Notes: a model not told the origin generated them from the letters alone. A stretch of 64,000 bases of DNA from Isochrysis galbana (GCA_018136815.1 CM030945.1:532605-596604); one strand, 5' to 3'. Shown: positions 8,976 to 20,141, counted from the first letter of the stretch. A program made the numbers and translations.

Positions 8976-10664
8976 TCAGAGCCGGCTCCGAGCGTCGCAG
9001 AGTGGCTTCCGTACAGTGCAGTCTGCCTCACCGTCAACTGCTCGAGATTGCCGTTGAAGTGACAGCTCAATACTGCCTGCTTGCAAGAGGTGAACTTCAT
9101 CGGGGCCGTCCGCGAGCCGTAGTGTCCGTGCCCCAGCATAGGCGTAGGCAAGACTTGCATCTTGACAAAGACCCTCTCCGCCATAGATTTGGATCGCACG
9201 ATCGGCGACGTCACATGCCATGCGAGGTGTTACCACCTTCACCAGAGCAATGAGCTGCCGAGCTGCCTTATTACCTCGAGCGTCCATCTGCTGAGCCGCA
9301 TGCAACACGAGCAGTCGTGCCTGAGAGGTGAGAATAAAAGGGAAGGTCACATAATGATTGCATCCTCAGGATCCGTTCAAGGAGTGGACATCGCGCGGCC
9401 ATGCATTATGCGTGCGAGCCCTGTGTGGAAACATATGTCTTCTTGGGACAATCATCTCACTTGATCGATTTGCGCCCTCATCTCTGCTATAGATGCGCGC
9501 ACACCGTCCTTCTTTTCGAGTTTGGAGCCGAAAGCTGTGCGCTGGGAAGCACGGCATGCAGCTAAGTACGTGCATCGTTCAGCCATACCAATTAGACGCA
9601 TGCAATGGTGGATTCTCCCTGGCCCAAGACGTCCCTGCGCGATCTCGAAGCCGCGTCCCTCGCCAAGCAGAATTGCGTCTACACCAACACGGACTTGCTC
9701 AAAGACGATCTGAGCAAGGCAACAGATATCAAGTTTGGACCCAATTGAGCTATGTAAGGTGCCTATGCCCATGGGGAAATGCCTCAAGCAGCGCAAAGAA
9801 GAGGTCAGACAACTGGGAAACAATCTCACCTCGGCGTGACCATGAGGTGCGTCATCGTAGCCGAACACTGATAGGGCACGGAGCACCCGGACACCTGCAA
9901 TCAGCAATGGGAGACGGCCTTGTTGGCTCAAATAGTGGACATACAAATCGAGTGGCCCACTTCCTGGAACTAGTTTTATTACCTGGGCTCGAACGTGGAA
10001 CGAGCAGCATTGCATGCGCCTGATGCGTCGGACGCCGATCCGCATCGGACATACGCCCTAACACAATCAATAGCTCGCACCGATGGTCGAGAGCGCCACT
10101 CGCCCACCATTTGCGCCCATCGAGTTGATATTCGTCACCTACACGTCTTATCGTCAATTCCATGTTGGTTGCGTCCGATGAGGCCACGGCGGGCTCCGTC
10201 ATGCAGAAGGCTGATCGAATTTGACCGTCCAGGAGAGGGGTCAGCCAGCGGCGGCGCTGGTCTGGGGTACCATACCGAGCCAACACCTCCATGTTGCCAG
10301 TGTCGGGAGCTGAGCAATTGAAGACCTCTGGAGCCCACACGTTGCCACCCATGGCCTCAGCGAGGGGAGCATAATCTAGATTAGAGAGACCATGCGAATG
10401 AGTGAAGTGGCTCGAATTTGGCAGGAAGAGGTTCCATAGGCCAGCCGCCTTGGCCTTGCTCTTCAGCTCATCGATGATCGGTGGATGAGAGTCCCATCGC
10501 TGGCCCTTGACGGTCAACTCAGCGAGCTGCTCATCGTACTTGGCTTCGGCAGGGTATACGTGTTCTTTGAGGAAGCGTATGAGACGCTTACGAAGCGCTG
10601 GGAACTCGTCTGAGAATGGAAAGGCAGGCAGCTCATGCTCGAGCCATCCGCAGCCACGGCTCAT
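8976..10664 (-). CDS. Acyl-CoA dehydrogenase (ACAD10/11-like)
   Basis: Four exons (10664-9983, 9894-9830, 9709-9461, 9320-8976) give 446 residues. All three introns are GT-AG and keep frame. The flavoprotein oxidises acyl-CoA to trans-2-enoyl-CoA in beta-oxidation, passing electrons to ETF. Evidence: the FAD-loop motif [17 protein letters not shown]; a middle-domain RKWWASGAL; the join [37 protein letters not shown], a hallmark of the ACAD10/ACAD11 group; and the C-terminal [16 protein letters not shown] with [10 protein letters not shown]. Vertebrate ACAD10/11 carry N-terminal kinase-like domains; here the ORF begins directly with the dehydrogenase domain, like fungal and bacterial relatives. 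After DEVH the last ~37 residues look unlike the family, so a further small intron or an altered tail is possible. Mitochondrion or peroxisome cannot be decided from the N-terminus. Confidence 0.93.
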
Positions 10665-11214
10665 CGGTGCCGCCGCTGCCCGCTACCCCCTGAAAATCGC
10701 TGGAGATAAGAGAAAAGAGCGGCAAAAAGTTTTCGTTCAAACAATTCTGCGAGGCCCCTTTCCTTCCTCTCTCTCTCGGATCTGCTCTCTGGTTCGTAGA
10801 ACAAATTCAGTTTCTTACTCCAGCGCATGCAGGTCGCTATACCAGTATATTCTACTTCACGCCGGCCAACGCCCTTCTCTCCCTGCGCTCCGTACGTACC
10901 CTCGCCTTCCCCCCTCATTCTCCTTTTTCTTTGGTGTCGGGGGTGCTGCGGCCCTGGTGCGCTACCACGCTACCACGGGCCCCGTGTCGGATGCGTGTTC
11001 CGGGCAGGCCTTTTTTTTGGTTTGGAACGTGTTCTTGGTGCGCTTCCACTCCTCAGTGTGCCTCATGGTCTGATCTGTTCGTGTGTTCGTGTGCGTGCAC
11101 TGTGAGGTTCCCCGAGATACTACCTCTGGAATCGCCTCTGAGGTCTGAGGTGCGCACAAGTGTATTGAGCAGTCCGTCCCCGGGCATGTTGCATGTTGCC
11201 GGGTTGGCTGTAAC

Positions 11215-11302
11215 TTGATACTCTATTCCTAGCCTCGTGGCCAGTGATAGAAAATCCGCGCGGGGTATCAGGTTGCCTTTGTTGTCCGCATCGCACAACC
11301 AT
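11215..11302 (-). other. Possible orphan EF-hand exon
   Basis: Between an acceptor-like TTTTAAAG at 11303 and a donor-like CAA/GTTACA at 11214 the frame reads WLCDADNKGNLIPRADFLSL. This fits an EF-hand calcium loop (D-A-D-N-K-G-N-L plus an acidic residue at position 12). No partner exon was found either side, so it may be a gene relic or chance. Confidence 0.22.
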
Positions 11303-12485
11303 CTTTAAAAAGATAGGGTCATGGAGCGCGCGCCGCTCCCCTCCTCCCCTGCCGCCACCCGCGCCGCGCCGGCCGATCGGGCCGCGCCCAATGCCGCGCC
11401 GCCGAAGCGCGCGCGAGCCACTCCCAAGGCTGATCATGTGAGCAGCACGAGCCACGGCCCGTGCCACCGCCCTCAAGACCCACACCACACACCACCATGG
11501 CCACAATCCACAATGGCCACCATGGCCACACGGACCAGCTCCTCCCTCCAACCACCTGCGGCCAGCCCCAAAGTGGGCCTGGGCGCTCTTGCCGCACGAA
11601 GCTGCAGCAGGATCCACGAAGCCACACGCAGCCGCACGCAGATGCACGAAGCCGCGCGCAGCCGCACGCAGGGGCATGCAGGGCACCCAGCTGCACGCAG
11701 CCGCACGCAGCTGGTGGGCCCGCGCAGCCGGAGAGGGCCCGCAGGCGTCCACGAAGGGTTGGCAGGTCGTTCACGTAGGGTGGGGTCCGTGCGCACGAAG
11801 GTCCGCCGTTCGGGCTGGCGGAGTCGGACATCGACCAAAATTTTTTCTGCGCGTAGGGTATAAGGGGAGGCAAGGCTGACCTACAATACACTGACTACAC
11901 TACAATACTCAGAGTTCGGGTGTACTCATGAGTACGAATACTGCTCTTCGGGAGTACTAATGAGTACGAATACTCACTTCTCGGAGTATTCATGCTTTAT
12001 TCGGATACACTGAATACTTCGAGGTATAAAATTTCTCCTAGCGCGGCGCGAACGCGCCTAACTAAGGACGCTGAGTTTTTTTTTCTCGTATTTTCTTACA
12101 AAAAGGTAGACCGGCGGCGTTGCCCCCCCCCCCCCCTTCCCCCTCTCTTGCCACCCCTGTCGGGCGTCAAGGGGCTGTGCGGTTGTGCGACTGATGGCGC
12201 GGGCCGGTGGCCGTGGCCGTGGCCATGGTGGTGGAGGGTGAGCGTGAGCGGACGGAGTTCAACTTCTAACCGAGGCCCAAAAATAAAATTCCAAAAATAA
12301 AATTGGGAGAAGTGGGAGTGGGGACTCGGCAGCTTTTTTTCCGCGCGCTATATCAGAGGAGCCCACGCCAGCTCACCCACCCCACCTAGCCCCACCCGAG
12401 CTACAACTATAAAATACCCCTTCGTCAGACCACCATCACCCCAGAGGCTAGTATCTGTGAGTGGCGGCGTAGGATGTGCCTCGGA

Positions 12486-12540
12486 ATGTAGGGGCACGAG
12501 GCCCCCATTGATCCCCACTTATAAAAGTAGAAGTAGGTTT
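12486..12540 (-). mobile_element. Family A 5' fragment (reverse)
   Basis: Read on the minus strand it matches the start of family A (CTTTTATAAGTGGGGATCAATGGGGGCCTCG) for about 55 bp with a few changes. No body follows. Confidence 0.55.
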
Positions 12541-13037
12541 AATAATGATAAAATAAAGATGAGCCCCGAAGTAGTACGCGGAGCCGGCGCCCATTCCATT
12601 CGCCCCGCCTGCGCGCTAACGCGCCGCCTGAATGCCTTCAGATGTTTTTCGTAGTGGCAGTAGCGACACTAACGCTCATTAAAATAAAGTATTAATGAGC
12701 CCCGAAACAGTACGCGGAGCCAATGTGCAACCAAACAAAACGACACGCCAAAATAGAAATTGGCTAGCCTTATCTCGAGGTAGCAGCTGACCACAACTCA
12801 CCACACTTTTCTGAATTATAGTGGAGACACAGAAACCTTGAACGAACAGCACAAGGGCAGCAATGCTTGACCCCGCCCGGACATGAAATCGAGATGGACA
12901 ATGAATTGGAGACGATCTCCGTTTTGATCGGCGACGGTGTGATGGAGACTTCACTCATCATATGTAGCTTGGGCATGGCGATGCCCGTCTTTGCGCATTG
13001 ACTAGACGTGTGGTCATGCCTGAATTAAAACACCGTG

Positions 13038-15139
13038 CTATTGCGTGCATGACACGTGATGAAATTGGCCGCCGCCAGCATCAACAGCATCCTTCAGAAA
13101 CCAATCGTCATTGTCGGGATCATACGTGATGGGAATCTCCTCCCCACAATTCAAACATTCCACACGACTCGTATCGCGGGGCGCGCGCACCACCTGTACA
13201 GTGGGAGCGGCAATGAAAGACGCGGGCAATGGTGAGCATATGATTTCACAGACAGTCACTAGGAGGACTACCCGAATCTGGCAAGCGCTTACCGAATGAG
13301 GCATGGCTGCCGCCATTTTCGCATGGGAACCAAGTGCTTCTACGTCCGTTGTCGGTTTCCCAGCATCAAACGCCGAGGCCTGCTGCACCCCGGCTTGTCG
13401 TATTGGGCTTGCGGCAACCCAATCGTCCAGCCCGCTCAGCCAACGACGAGACAACGGGGGCGCCCCTTTCGCTATAGCTTGCGACGAGCCACCTTTGTAA
13501 TGATGTGCCATGTGTTGAGAGAAGTCTTCACGGCTGTTTGGACCAAAGCATAAACCACAAACCGAGCATTGTTGGCGATGAGGATTGTACAACTCATGTA
13601 GAGCAGAAGTTATGGTTCTATCCATGCTCGTTGCAGCATTGATTCCGCTCATCGCACATGAGGGACCAGCCCCTATGTTGACGCCACCTAGTCCACCACC
13701 TAACGTTCCAACCGGCATGCTACTCAATCCAGCTAGCGTGCCAGCACAACCGCCGTTCAAACTGGCCAGTGTTCCACCAGGCCGGCTGAGCATTCCACCA
13801 GTCGGCATATTCAACCCAGCAGATGATTGAGGACCAGCCGGACAGCCATAAGGTTGTGCTCCCGCACCAGAGGGCAATGAATGGTGTGCTGCTGTTTGCA
13901 GAACTGGTGGGGGCGGGGGTGGTACGCTAGGTGTTGATGATGTGCCCCTCGAGGGTGTGATATAGCCAGCAGCGGCAAGATCATTCAAAAGTCTCGACAC
14001 GTCCACAGCAGCGGGCGAAGGAGCAGCAGGCTCGCTACCAGAAGAGCAGCAGCTCGTCAATGCGTAGCGAGGCAGCTGCGCAGCTTCACAAAGCGCGTCA
14101 CCGGACTGACTAGGGGGAGGAGCACAAGCAGATAGCAATGCCGGCGGCGGCGGCGGCAGTCTTTGCGACAGCAGTTGCTGGGTAGGGATCGGCAGGGCGG
14201 CTGTTTCTGGCGGAATGGGGATGCCCTCCTCTTGAAGTTGCCGGAGGGCCGAGTTGTAGGTATTGGTCAACAATGCCAACTGATTGACGATATGGTCATG
14301 CTCGGGAGAACCCGTGGTCGTCTCCCTGAGAAGCCCTTCGTTCAGATTGATAGCTTGAGCCACAAACTTGAGCAGTTGTGTATCTGGCGGCAGCCCCGCC
14401 GATGAATGAGCATTGATCTGAATAGAGGCGCAGGGAGGGCGAGGGGCTGGGAATAATCCAAGCTCGATGAGCAGTCCAGCATGCAGGTTGATCAGTGCAA
14501 GTGACAGCATACCCTCATCATAAGGCGTTTCAGCTCCGTCTTTACAGCATCTGTCGGGGCGTCGTGGCGCGCACGCTTCGGTGCGGGTGGAGCAGCCGGC
14601 TGTGACCCGGCATTATCTCTCAGGACCGGCACCTCGCCGATTTCCGCTGAGCTGAACCGCGCTGCAACGCGTGCGAGGACCTCTGCAGGGAAGACACCTG
14701 TCCATGTCTTCAAAAGCTTGTGCATAGAGGCACGGACCTTGGGGTCGCTCGCAACAAATGCGTCACCGATGGTGTCAGGTAACCTAGGCGCGAAGTGTCG
14801 GAGGTAATCGCGCCTCACGTTCTTCGAGATAGAGTCGAGCAGGTAGATGACTGGCAGCTTTTGACTGGGAGGCGCCGACGCAATCTTGTCGAGCACCACG
14901 CGAGCGATGGTTGCACTGAAGTTGATTGACTCGTCAGCGATCATGGTAAGCGCGCTGATGATAGGCCTGGAGTTGAAGGTTAGATCCGACAGCTCAAGCG
15001 AGTACGAGGAGGCCACCTCCTCCTCCGCGGGCGAGGGCATCAGCGGCTTGCGCTTCTCCTCCTCGCGCCTCGGCGCGCGCCGCTCACCGCTCACTCCCCC
15101 TCCACGCACGGGATGGATAGATTGTCTTGTAAAGAGCAA
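13038..15139 (-). CDS. PCF11: Pcf11-like pre-mRNA cleavage/termination factor
   Basis: Three exons (15139-14513, 14417-13293, 13193-13038), GT-AG introns of 95 and 99 bp, 635 residues. Residues ~46-175 form a CTD-interacting (CID/RPR) domain, with YSLELSDLTFNSRPIISAL and KLPVIYLLDSISKNVRRDYL. This binds the phosphorylated RNA polymerase II tail. A low-complexity Pro/Gly/Ser/Met linker follows, with LLSQRLPPPPP. The C-terminus holds the two zinc-binding elements that flank the Clp1-binding region in Pcf11: CSVCGLCF...HMAHH near 495-520, and CLNCGEEIPITYDPDNDDWFLKDA...HHVSC near 596-630. This combination identifies Pcf11/PCFS4. The second intron is a multiple of three without stops, so retention would insert 33 residues just before the last finger. 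A Met at residue 34 is an alternative start. Confidence 0.92.
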
Positions 15140-15176
15140 ACTCGTGAAGTTTCCTAGTTCCTAAACTTGCGGGGAG

Positions 15177-15314
15177 CCTAGATGGGAAATACATAGTTAC
15201 CGTGTTACCGTATTTGGCCGGAGGCCAAATATATATGTATTTGGCTGTATTTCAAATAGCATATAGTATTTGCAGGCCCCAGCACCAGCACCAGCACCGT
15301 ATTTCCCATCTAGG
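15177..15314. mobile_element. 138-bp MITE candidate
   Basis: Exact 16-bp terminal inverted repeats CCTAGATGGGAAATAC (15177-15192) and its complement (15299-15314). The interior is AT-rich and holds a smaller inverted repeat TATTTGGCC-ggaGGCCAAATA and CAGCAC repeats. No coding capacity. Confidence 0.7.
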
Positions 15315-15331
15315 GCGGGGAACACTCACTA

Positions 15332-16764
15332 TTAGGGCGGTCACACAGTTTACAGTTTTATGACTACTAGAATGTGGGGGACTGCATTTTTTGACCGTTC
15401 TCCAAAGCCCAAGAAAAACTCCTTGGGGGCTTACCTGCCTACACGAAAATTTTCCCGAGGAAAATGGTGGGTTTTACCGCCCCCCTCGCCGCCGATACAT
15501 TATTACTAATGTACATTACGACGGTATAGATATAGAGTTTATAGTTTATAGTTTTCTCAGCAGAAGTCAGAAGAATCAATACTAATAAGAATAATGGAGA
15601 GATACACCACGCTGAGCAAAGCACTACTATCTACTATTCGCACACGACACCGACTCGGCAAGAACCGCCCAGGCGGGCATGGGAAGACAACCCAAGAAAA
15701 GGACAGGCATAAATAATAAATAAGCGACTTGAGACTTGAGATAGGGCGGTCAATAGAGCTGCTTAACGTTAAGCGCTGAACACTGTTCAGATTCTGAACA
15801 AGAACAACACTTAGCAACAAGCCTCTGAGCCGAACAAGAACAACAACGAGCAGTTGAACAAGAACAAAAAGAACACGAAGCGGCGACTGAACACTATGAA
15901 CAGTGTTGAACACAGTTGCCGGTGTCGAGTGTCTATCTAGCTAGCAATGTGCACACACCGTAGGCTTCGGCTTCGCCTGCGGCGGGCCTCTCATTATATT
16001 AAAAAGTGGCTCTCTCTCTCTCTCTAGCTATATATTTTAAAACAACTGAGCGTTAGTACCACTGCTCCCACTAACTAGCCCGGTACCAACACGATCTGTT
16101 GCTGCTGGAGCGCGTGAAGGAGGGTCGACATTTTTGACCGTGAGCGGAAAGCCCCGGCGAAAGCGGCTCGGAGGGTCTCCCCGCCTTTTCAGAATCCTCG
16201 TCCAAAAAGACGGTGCGAAGTCCCGTCGGACCCCCCCCCCCTTGCACACGCTCTGGCGGCTCACACGAGCCGAACTGGACGTCGCTCCCACTGAGAGATG
16301 TGTTTCTTTAGCTTTAGCCTAAAAGGTGCCTACACACCTCTTAAATTAGGGGTCCGACGCCCCATATTGCCTATAAAGCAAATTTCAAACCCTGGTGCCG
16401 CAGATGCCAGCTGGGGCGAGGTGGAGGGCGCAGGCGACGCGGTGCACCCGCGCAGGGCTCTGTACTGCATGTACGGGGGTAACTGTGCCCGGGGAACGCA
16501 GGCGCGCGTCGCACAGCGCGACCTCTGGTGCTCTGGTGCTCTTTTGTGGTCGACGTCGATTTCGCACGAGTGCGAAGACGTTTTTGGGTCTGTGTGTTGA
16601 AATGGCGTCGAAATTGTGCATATTTCTTACTAGGTTCTGCCTAATATACCCATTACCAGTAGCATACCCTAAGATTTCGTGACAAAACCTCAATCCTCAA
16701 TCTTGACTTGTGACTTGGTGAATTTTCACCCTTAGAAGTTAAAAGCCCTGTTTGACCGCCCTAA
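15332..16764. mobile_element. 1.4-kb non-autonomous TIR element
   Basis: Left end TTAGGGCGGTCACACAG (15332-15348) and right end the complement of TTAGGGCGGTCAAACAG (16748-16764) match at 16 of 17 positions. The interior has no transposase. It holds AACAAGAAC-rich DNA (15780-15910), a TC microsatellite (16011-16024), a C-run at 16231 and, at 16037-16090, the reversed 3' end of the family A retroposon (complement of CTAACGCTCAGTTGTTTT), inserted or captured. A further internal TAGGGCGGTCAA lies at 15742. Confidence 0.6.
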
Positions 16765-16842
16765 CAGTCTCGTTGCTCTGAGCATTATTCATTATTTGCT
16801 CCTCCCAACGGTCTACTGTTCAACATCCCAGGGGGTCCAGAG

Positions 16843-17392
16843 CCTAGATGTTAAACACGGTGGGTCGGGTCTAGAAACACACCAAAAACAGCTGTTTTTG
16901 GCTTTTTTGTTTTTTGGAAACACGGTGAAACACAGTACCGAAAACAGCGGGTCATATACATATATAGTGTATTATACATATATACATATTATATATTTAT
17001 ATATCCATCTCCCGTAGCCCGTAGGCTCACAGCTCACAGCTACCGGTAGTTCCTATGGGAGTGTAATTGTAATTGTAACTGTCAAGCATGATTATGATTG
17101 ATGATTGATTGTCTTGCATCCACCTAGGTGGTAGTGGTAGGTGGTAGGTGGTGGTAGTACCAGTGGTAGCTAGTGGTGTAGTGGTGCAGGTGGCAGGTGG
17201 GAGGCCAGGCAATCAGGTGGCGGGATTGATTATGCTATGGCTATGGCCTCGCTCGCACGCTCACTCACCGCGCGCGCGCAGCGCGCAACCCTCTGCCCTC
17301 TGTTCCGGACATGGGGGTCTCCTAGAAACACGGTGAAAAACACTGTTTTTGACTTCCGTAGAAACACACTGTTCCTGTGTTTAACATCTAGG
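16843..17392. mobile_element. 550-bp TIR element with direct-repeat flanks
   Basis: Exact 16-bp inverted ends CCTAGATGTTAAACAC (16843-16858) and its complement (17377-17392). The repeats GGTCCAGAGCC flank it directly (16834-16844 and 17392-17402, overlapping the ends by 1-2 bp), as an 11-bp target duplication would. The interior carries AAACACGGTGAAA and CAAAAACAGCTGTTTTTGG words at both sides, TA-rich DNA, and a GGTGGTAGTG-rich stretch (17127-17210). No ORF. Confidence 0.6.
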
Positions 17393-17503
17393 GTCCAGAG
17401 CCGCGTGCGCGGCTAGGATGTTATGAATTTTAATTTCTTACTCCACTCCCAGTCACACAACAACATCCACAGCCTAGGGGTGTAATACAAGAATACGAAT
17501 TCA

Positions 17504-18426
17504 GAAAAAACCTACTTTTATAAGTGGGGGTCAATGGGGGCCTCGCGCCCCCCTCTCTCCATCGCGGACACCCCCCGGGGTGGGCCCGTACAATCAACCC
17601 CAGCCCCTGCCCTTTGGCAGGGGCTGGGCAATCAACACTCTGGCCCAGACCCCTAGTGGGCGCGGGCCGAGACTCGCACTCCCACGCCCAGCATGGGCCT
17701 GCCCTCGAGCTGACTCCCCCCCCTCCCCTGGTCGCCAGGCATACAGAGGCCACTGGGAGGCTCCAATGGCCAGCGTGGCAAGCGTGGGAGAGGCAGGGGG
17801 GCCAGGGGCTGAGCCCCAGCCTCCACTGCCCCCTGAGCTGCCCTTGCTGGCCCTCTGGGAGCCCCCAAAGGCCCTCTGAGAGCAGGCCGTGGCGCGCCGC
17901 ATGGCGACGCGCCGCAGGGAGAGGGGCGGAGGAGAATGGAGAGAGGGAGAGGGGGGAATTTGCGTCCCCCCCGATGGAGTGCGGTAAGAAACGGGCCCCG
18001 TTTGCGCTAGCAAACGGGCGAAGGGGGGCGGCTGGCGACAGGAGGGGCGAGAGGAAGGGAGTGGCTCAAGACGCCCCTGTGGCAGGTATCGGGGGGCGCA
18101 GTCATTTATTTCTTCGAGGACTGCTCGCGGCGCGAGCTGTAAGGGCCGTTCTGCTTCACGACGAGAGGTCCCTCCCCCCCCCCCGGTGTTTTTCCCCGGA
18201 GAGTCGGCCGGCGTCGACCGGTCCGCCTCAATGGGTTTTCCCTCATTGTAACTTGTGGGGAGTTATAATGGGTGCCGGGGGTTTGCGAGGGGGGAGATTT
18301 GAAGGGATGCATATGTGTATGTGTCTGTGCCATCACTTCAAGGCGTGCGGGCAAGTGCGCTGAGGGGTGTCGTGATAGTACCGGGCTAGTGGGAGTAGTG
18401 GTACTAACGCTCAGTTGTTTTATTAT
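17504..18426 (+). mobile_element. Retroposon family A, full copy 1
   Basis: It is flanked by a perfect 18-bp target-site duplication TACAAGAATACGAATTCA (17486-17503 and 18427-18444). The element starts at GAAAAAACCTACTTTTATAAGTGGG and ends ACTAACGCTCAGTTG plus a TTTTATTATT tail. A tail of T/A repeats with long duplications is the signature of LINE-type target-primed insertion. It is near-identical along its length to 39827-40751. The longest frames are not conserved proteins, so it looks non-autonomous (SINE-like but long). Confidence 0.9.
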
Positions 18427-18724
18427 TACAAGAATACGAATTCAAGAATGGCAATGTGTCTGACGCTGAATTCCGAATTCAAGAAGTGCGCGCCGGCGGC
18501 GCGCCGGGGGCCGCCCCGGAGAGGCGCGGCGGCGAGAGGCGCGCCGCAGGTCGTGCTGCGTTGCTGCGTTACATGTATTTTATTGTTTGATTCCCCACTT
18601 TCGCAATTTAGATTTTACATCTTTAACTGCTTCTTGTGCCTCTTGTCTCTTGTACACCCACACATTCATTCATTCATCTCCCCCCCCCCCCCCTTCCCCA
18701 CCACCCCACCCTGGGCGGGAGTGG

Positions 18725-19920
18725 TTGAGAGCCACGACCTCTCGAAGCTTAGCTCGAGCCCAGCGTGCCTTGCCCCAAAAGCGGTTGAGGACCTTGTTCA
18801 CTTTGGCAATGATGGCTTCCACCTAATGCACAAAGCACAAGCAATGAGTAGTGAGGTGTGAGGTGGCACGACGGCACCAACCAAGCGAGAATGAGAGCGT
18901 TCGGGTCCTAGGGTGCGACGGCGTGTAGCACCGTCATTTAGCACGCGAGCGCTCGCGTGTTGCATTCACTACTCACCTCAGACAACTTGCCTAGATCAGA
19001 CAAATAAAGATTGAGTACATGCGGACCGCAACATGTAGCAGTGATCCAGGGCTTGTTGGTCTCGACGATTGCCCATGCAGCCTTCTGCACGGAGGCACAG
19101 TTGGATGATGTTCGTGCACCCTATCTCCTCGATGTGCTTTTCCAGAGTCGCAGCCACCTCCGTGGCATTCTCAAAGTCCATGCTCGTGAGCTTGCGCGTC
19201 CCCTCGAACAATGTCGTCTTGCAGACACCCACTAGCACATTGATCAAGTGGGTGGAGCTCACGTCGTCCCAGCCGTCTGATATCAGCGTGCCACCCCACT
19301 TCATGACGTTCTTACGGATGGGCGCCTCCCACGCACGCAAGCGCTCTGTCGTGCGCTGCAGAACGTCGTCCATGAGTCTCGCCCGGGTTGGAGGTACATA
19401 TGAAGAAGGCGCGGACTTGATGGCGGCGATGGCCTTCTTGAAGAGTGGCTTCTCGATGACCTTGGCGGGGATGTTGAGGCCGTAGAACATTTCGGCGATC
19501 GCATCGTCAACTTCCAAAGCAGTCGCCGCCGCCAGGCTGGCCGCGATTCCCTGCTGTTTGAATTTTGGCTTCGCTGAATCCTCGTCCATGATGGCTTGCC
19601 TCTTGTGCTTCGCCTCGAGCTTTCCTACGGAGTCGAGCAGCACTTCATCTACAGCCTTTGCCCTCTTCAGTTCATCGGCTGAGGGTGAGCTCGTCCTTCA
19701 GCTCGCAGAACGCGACCGAGTCGCAAGGGCACTTGTGCATGATGTGCTGCTTGATGCGACTAGATCCAGCAGAGAACTCGTCCCCACAATTGACGCAGCG
19801 GACCCTCGGCGTCGTGTCGTGCTCACCAATGACGATGACCGTGTTCCAGATCTTGCCCTTCTGCATCGGAGGCTTGATGGCCGCTCGGCGCGACTTCGTG
19901 CCGCCCCTCTCTCCCTCAAT
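18725..19920 (-). pseudogene. Decayed hAT transposase (BED finger + DUF659)
   Basis: Minus-strand pieces in order. A BED-type finger at 19866-19675 has WNTVIVIG, CVNCGDEF and IKQHIMHKCPC. A DUF659 core at 19690-19095 has YVPPTRARLMDDVL and GGTLISDGWDDVSSTHLINVL. A further part, WAIVETNKPWITATCCGPHVLNLY, runs to about 18976. After an intron with a GTGAGT donor and TTAG acceptor, VEAIIAKVNKVLNRFW ends near 18730. The catalytic RNase-H-like C-terminus is missing. Frame changes occur near 19690 (no splice sites fit) and near 19095, where the VTDN-type motif is absent, so a deletion is likely. The missing end abuts a C-run and CATT repeats at 18660-18705. This is a dead element, not a host gene. 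Confidence 0.75.
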
Positions 19921-20141
19921 CGGATGTTTTGTTGTAATAAAACGAGCAATACGCGTCTTTGTTTTCTTTGAAGGGGGGGGGGGGGGGGGGGGGGGCGAGC
20001 GGTGAGCGCAGCGCGGGAGAGCGCGCGAGGCGAGCGGGTGACGAGCGCAGCGTGTGTGCGCGGCCGAGGGGCAAGGTAAGGGTGGGGTGGGTGGGGATCG
20101 GGGGCGAGGGGGAGTAGGCGGGGGGGAAGGGGGGAAGCGGC
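19921..20141. other. G-run and BRCT gene 5' region
   Basis: A 23-base G homopolymer at 19973-19995, then GC-rich DNA with GGGGTGGG words to the start of the BRCT gene. The promoter of that gene should be here; no specific element is recognised. Confidence 0.5.

Larger units (their letters stand above)
10665..13037. other. Intergenic between ACAD and PCF11
   Basis: Mostly non-coding. Contents: a GC-rich CGCACGCAG-like degenerate repeat at 11590-11720; a 32-bp tandem duplication holding GTACTCATGAGTAC at 11920-11985; a C-run at 12124-12136; a reversed family A 5' end at 12486-12540; and two copies of a GAGCCCCGAA..AGTACGCGGAGCC word at 12560 and 12696. A possible EF-hand exon is listed separately. 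Confidence 0.55.

Noticed and set aside
11319..11891. Overlapping frames over the CGCACGCAG repeat
   Set aside because: Open on both strands because of the repeat composition; no conserved motif.
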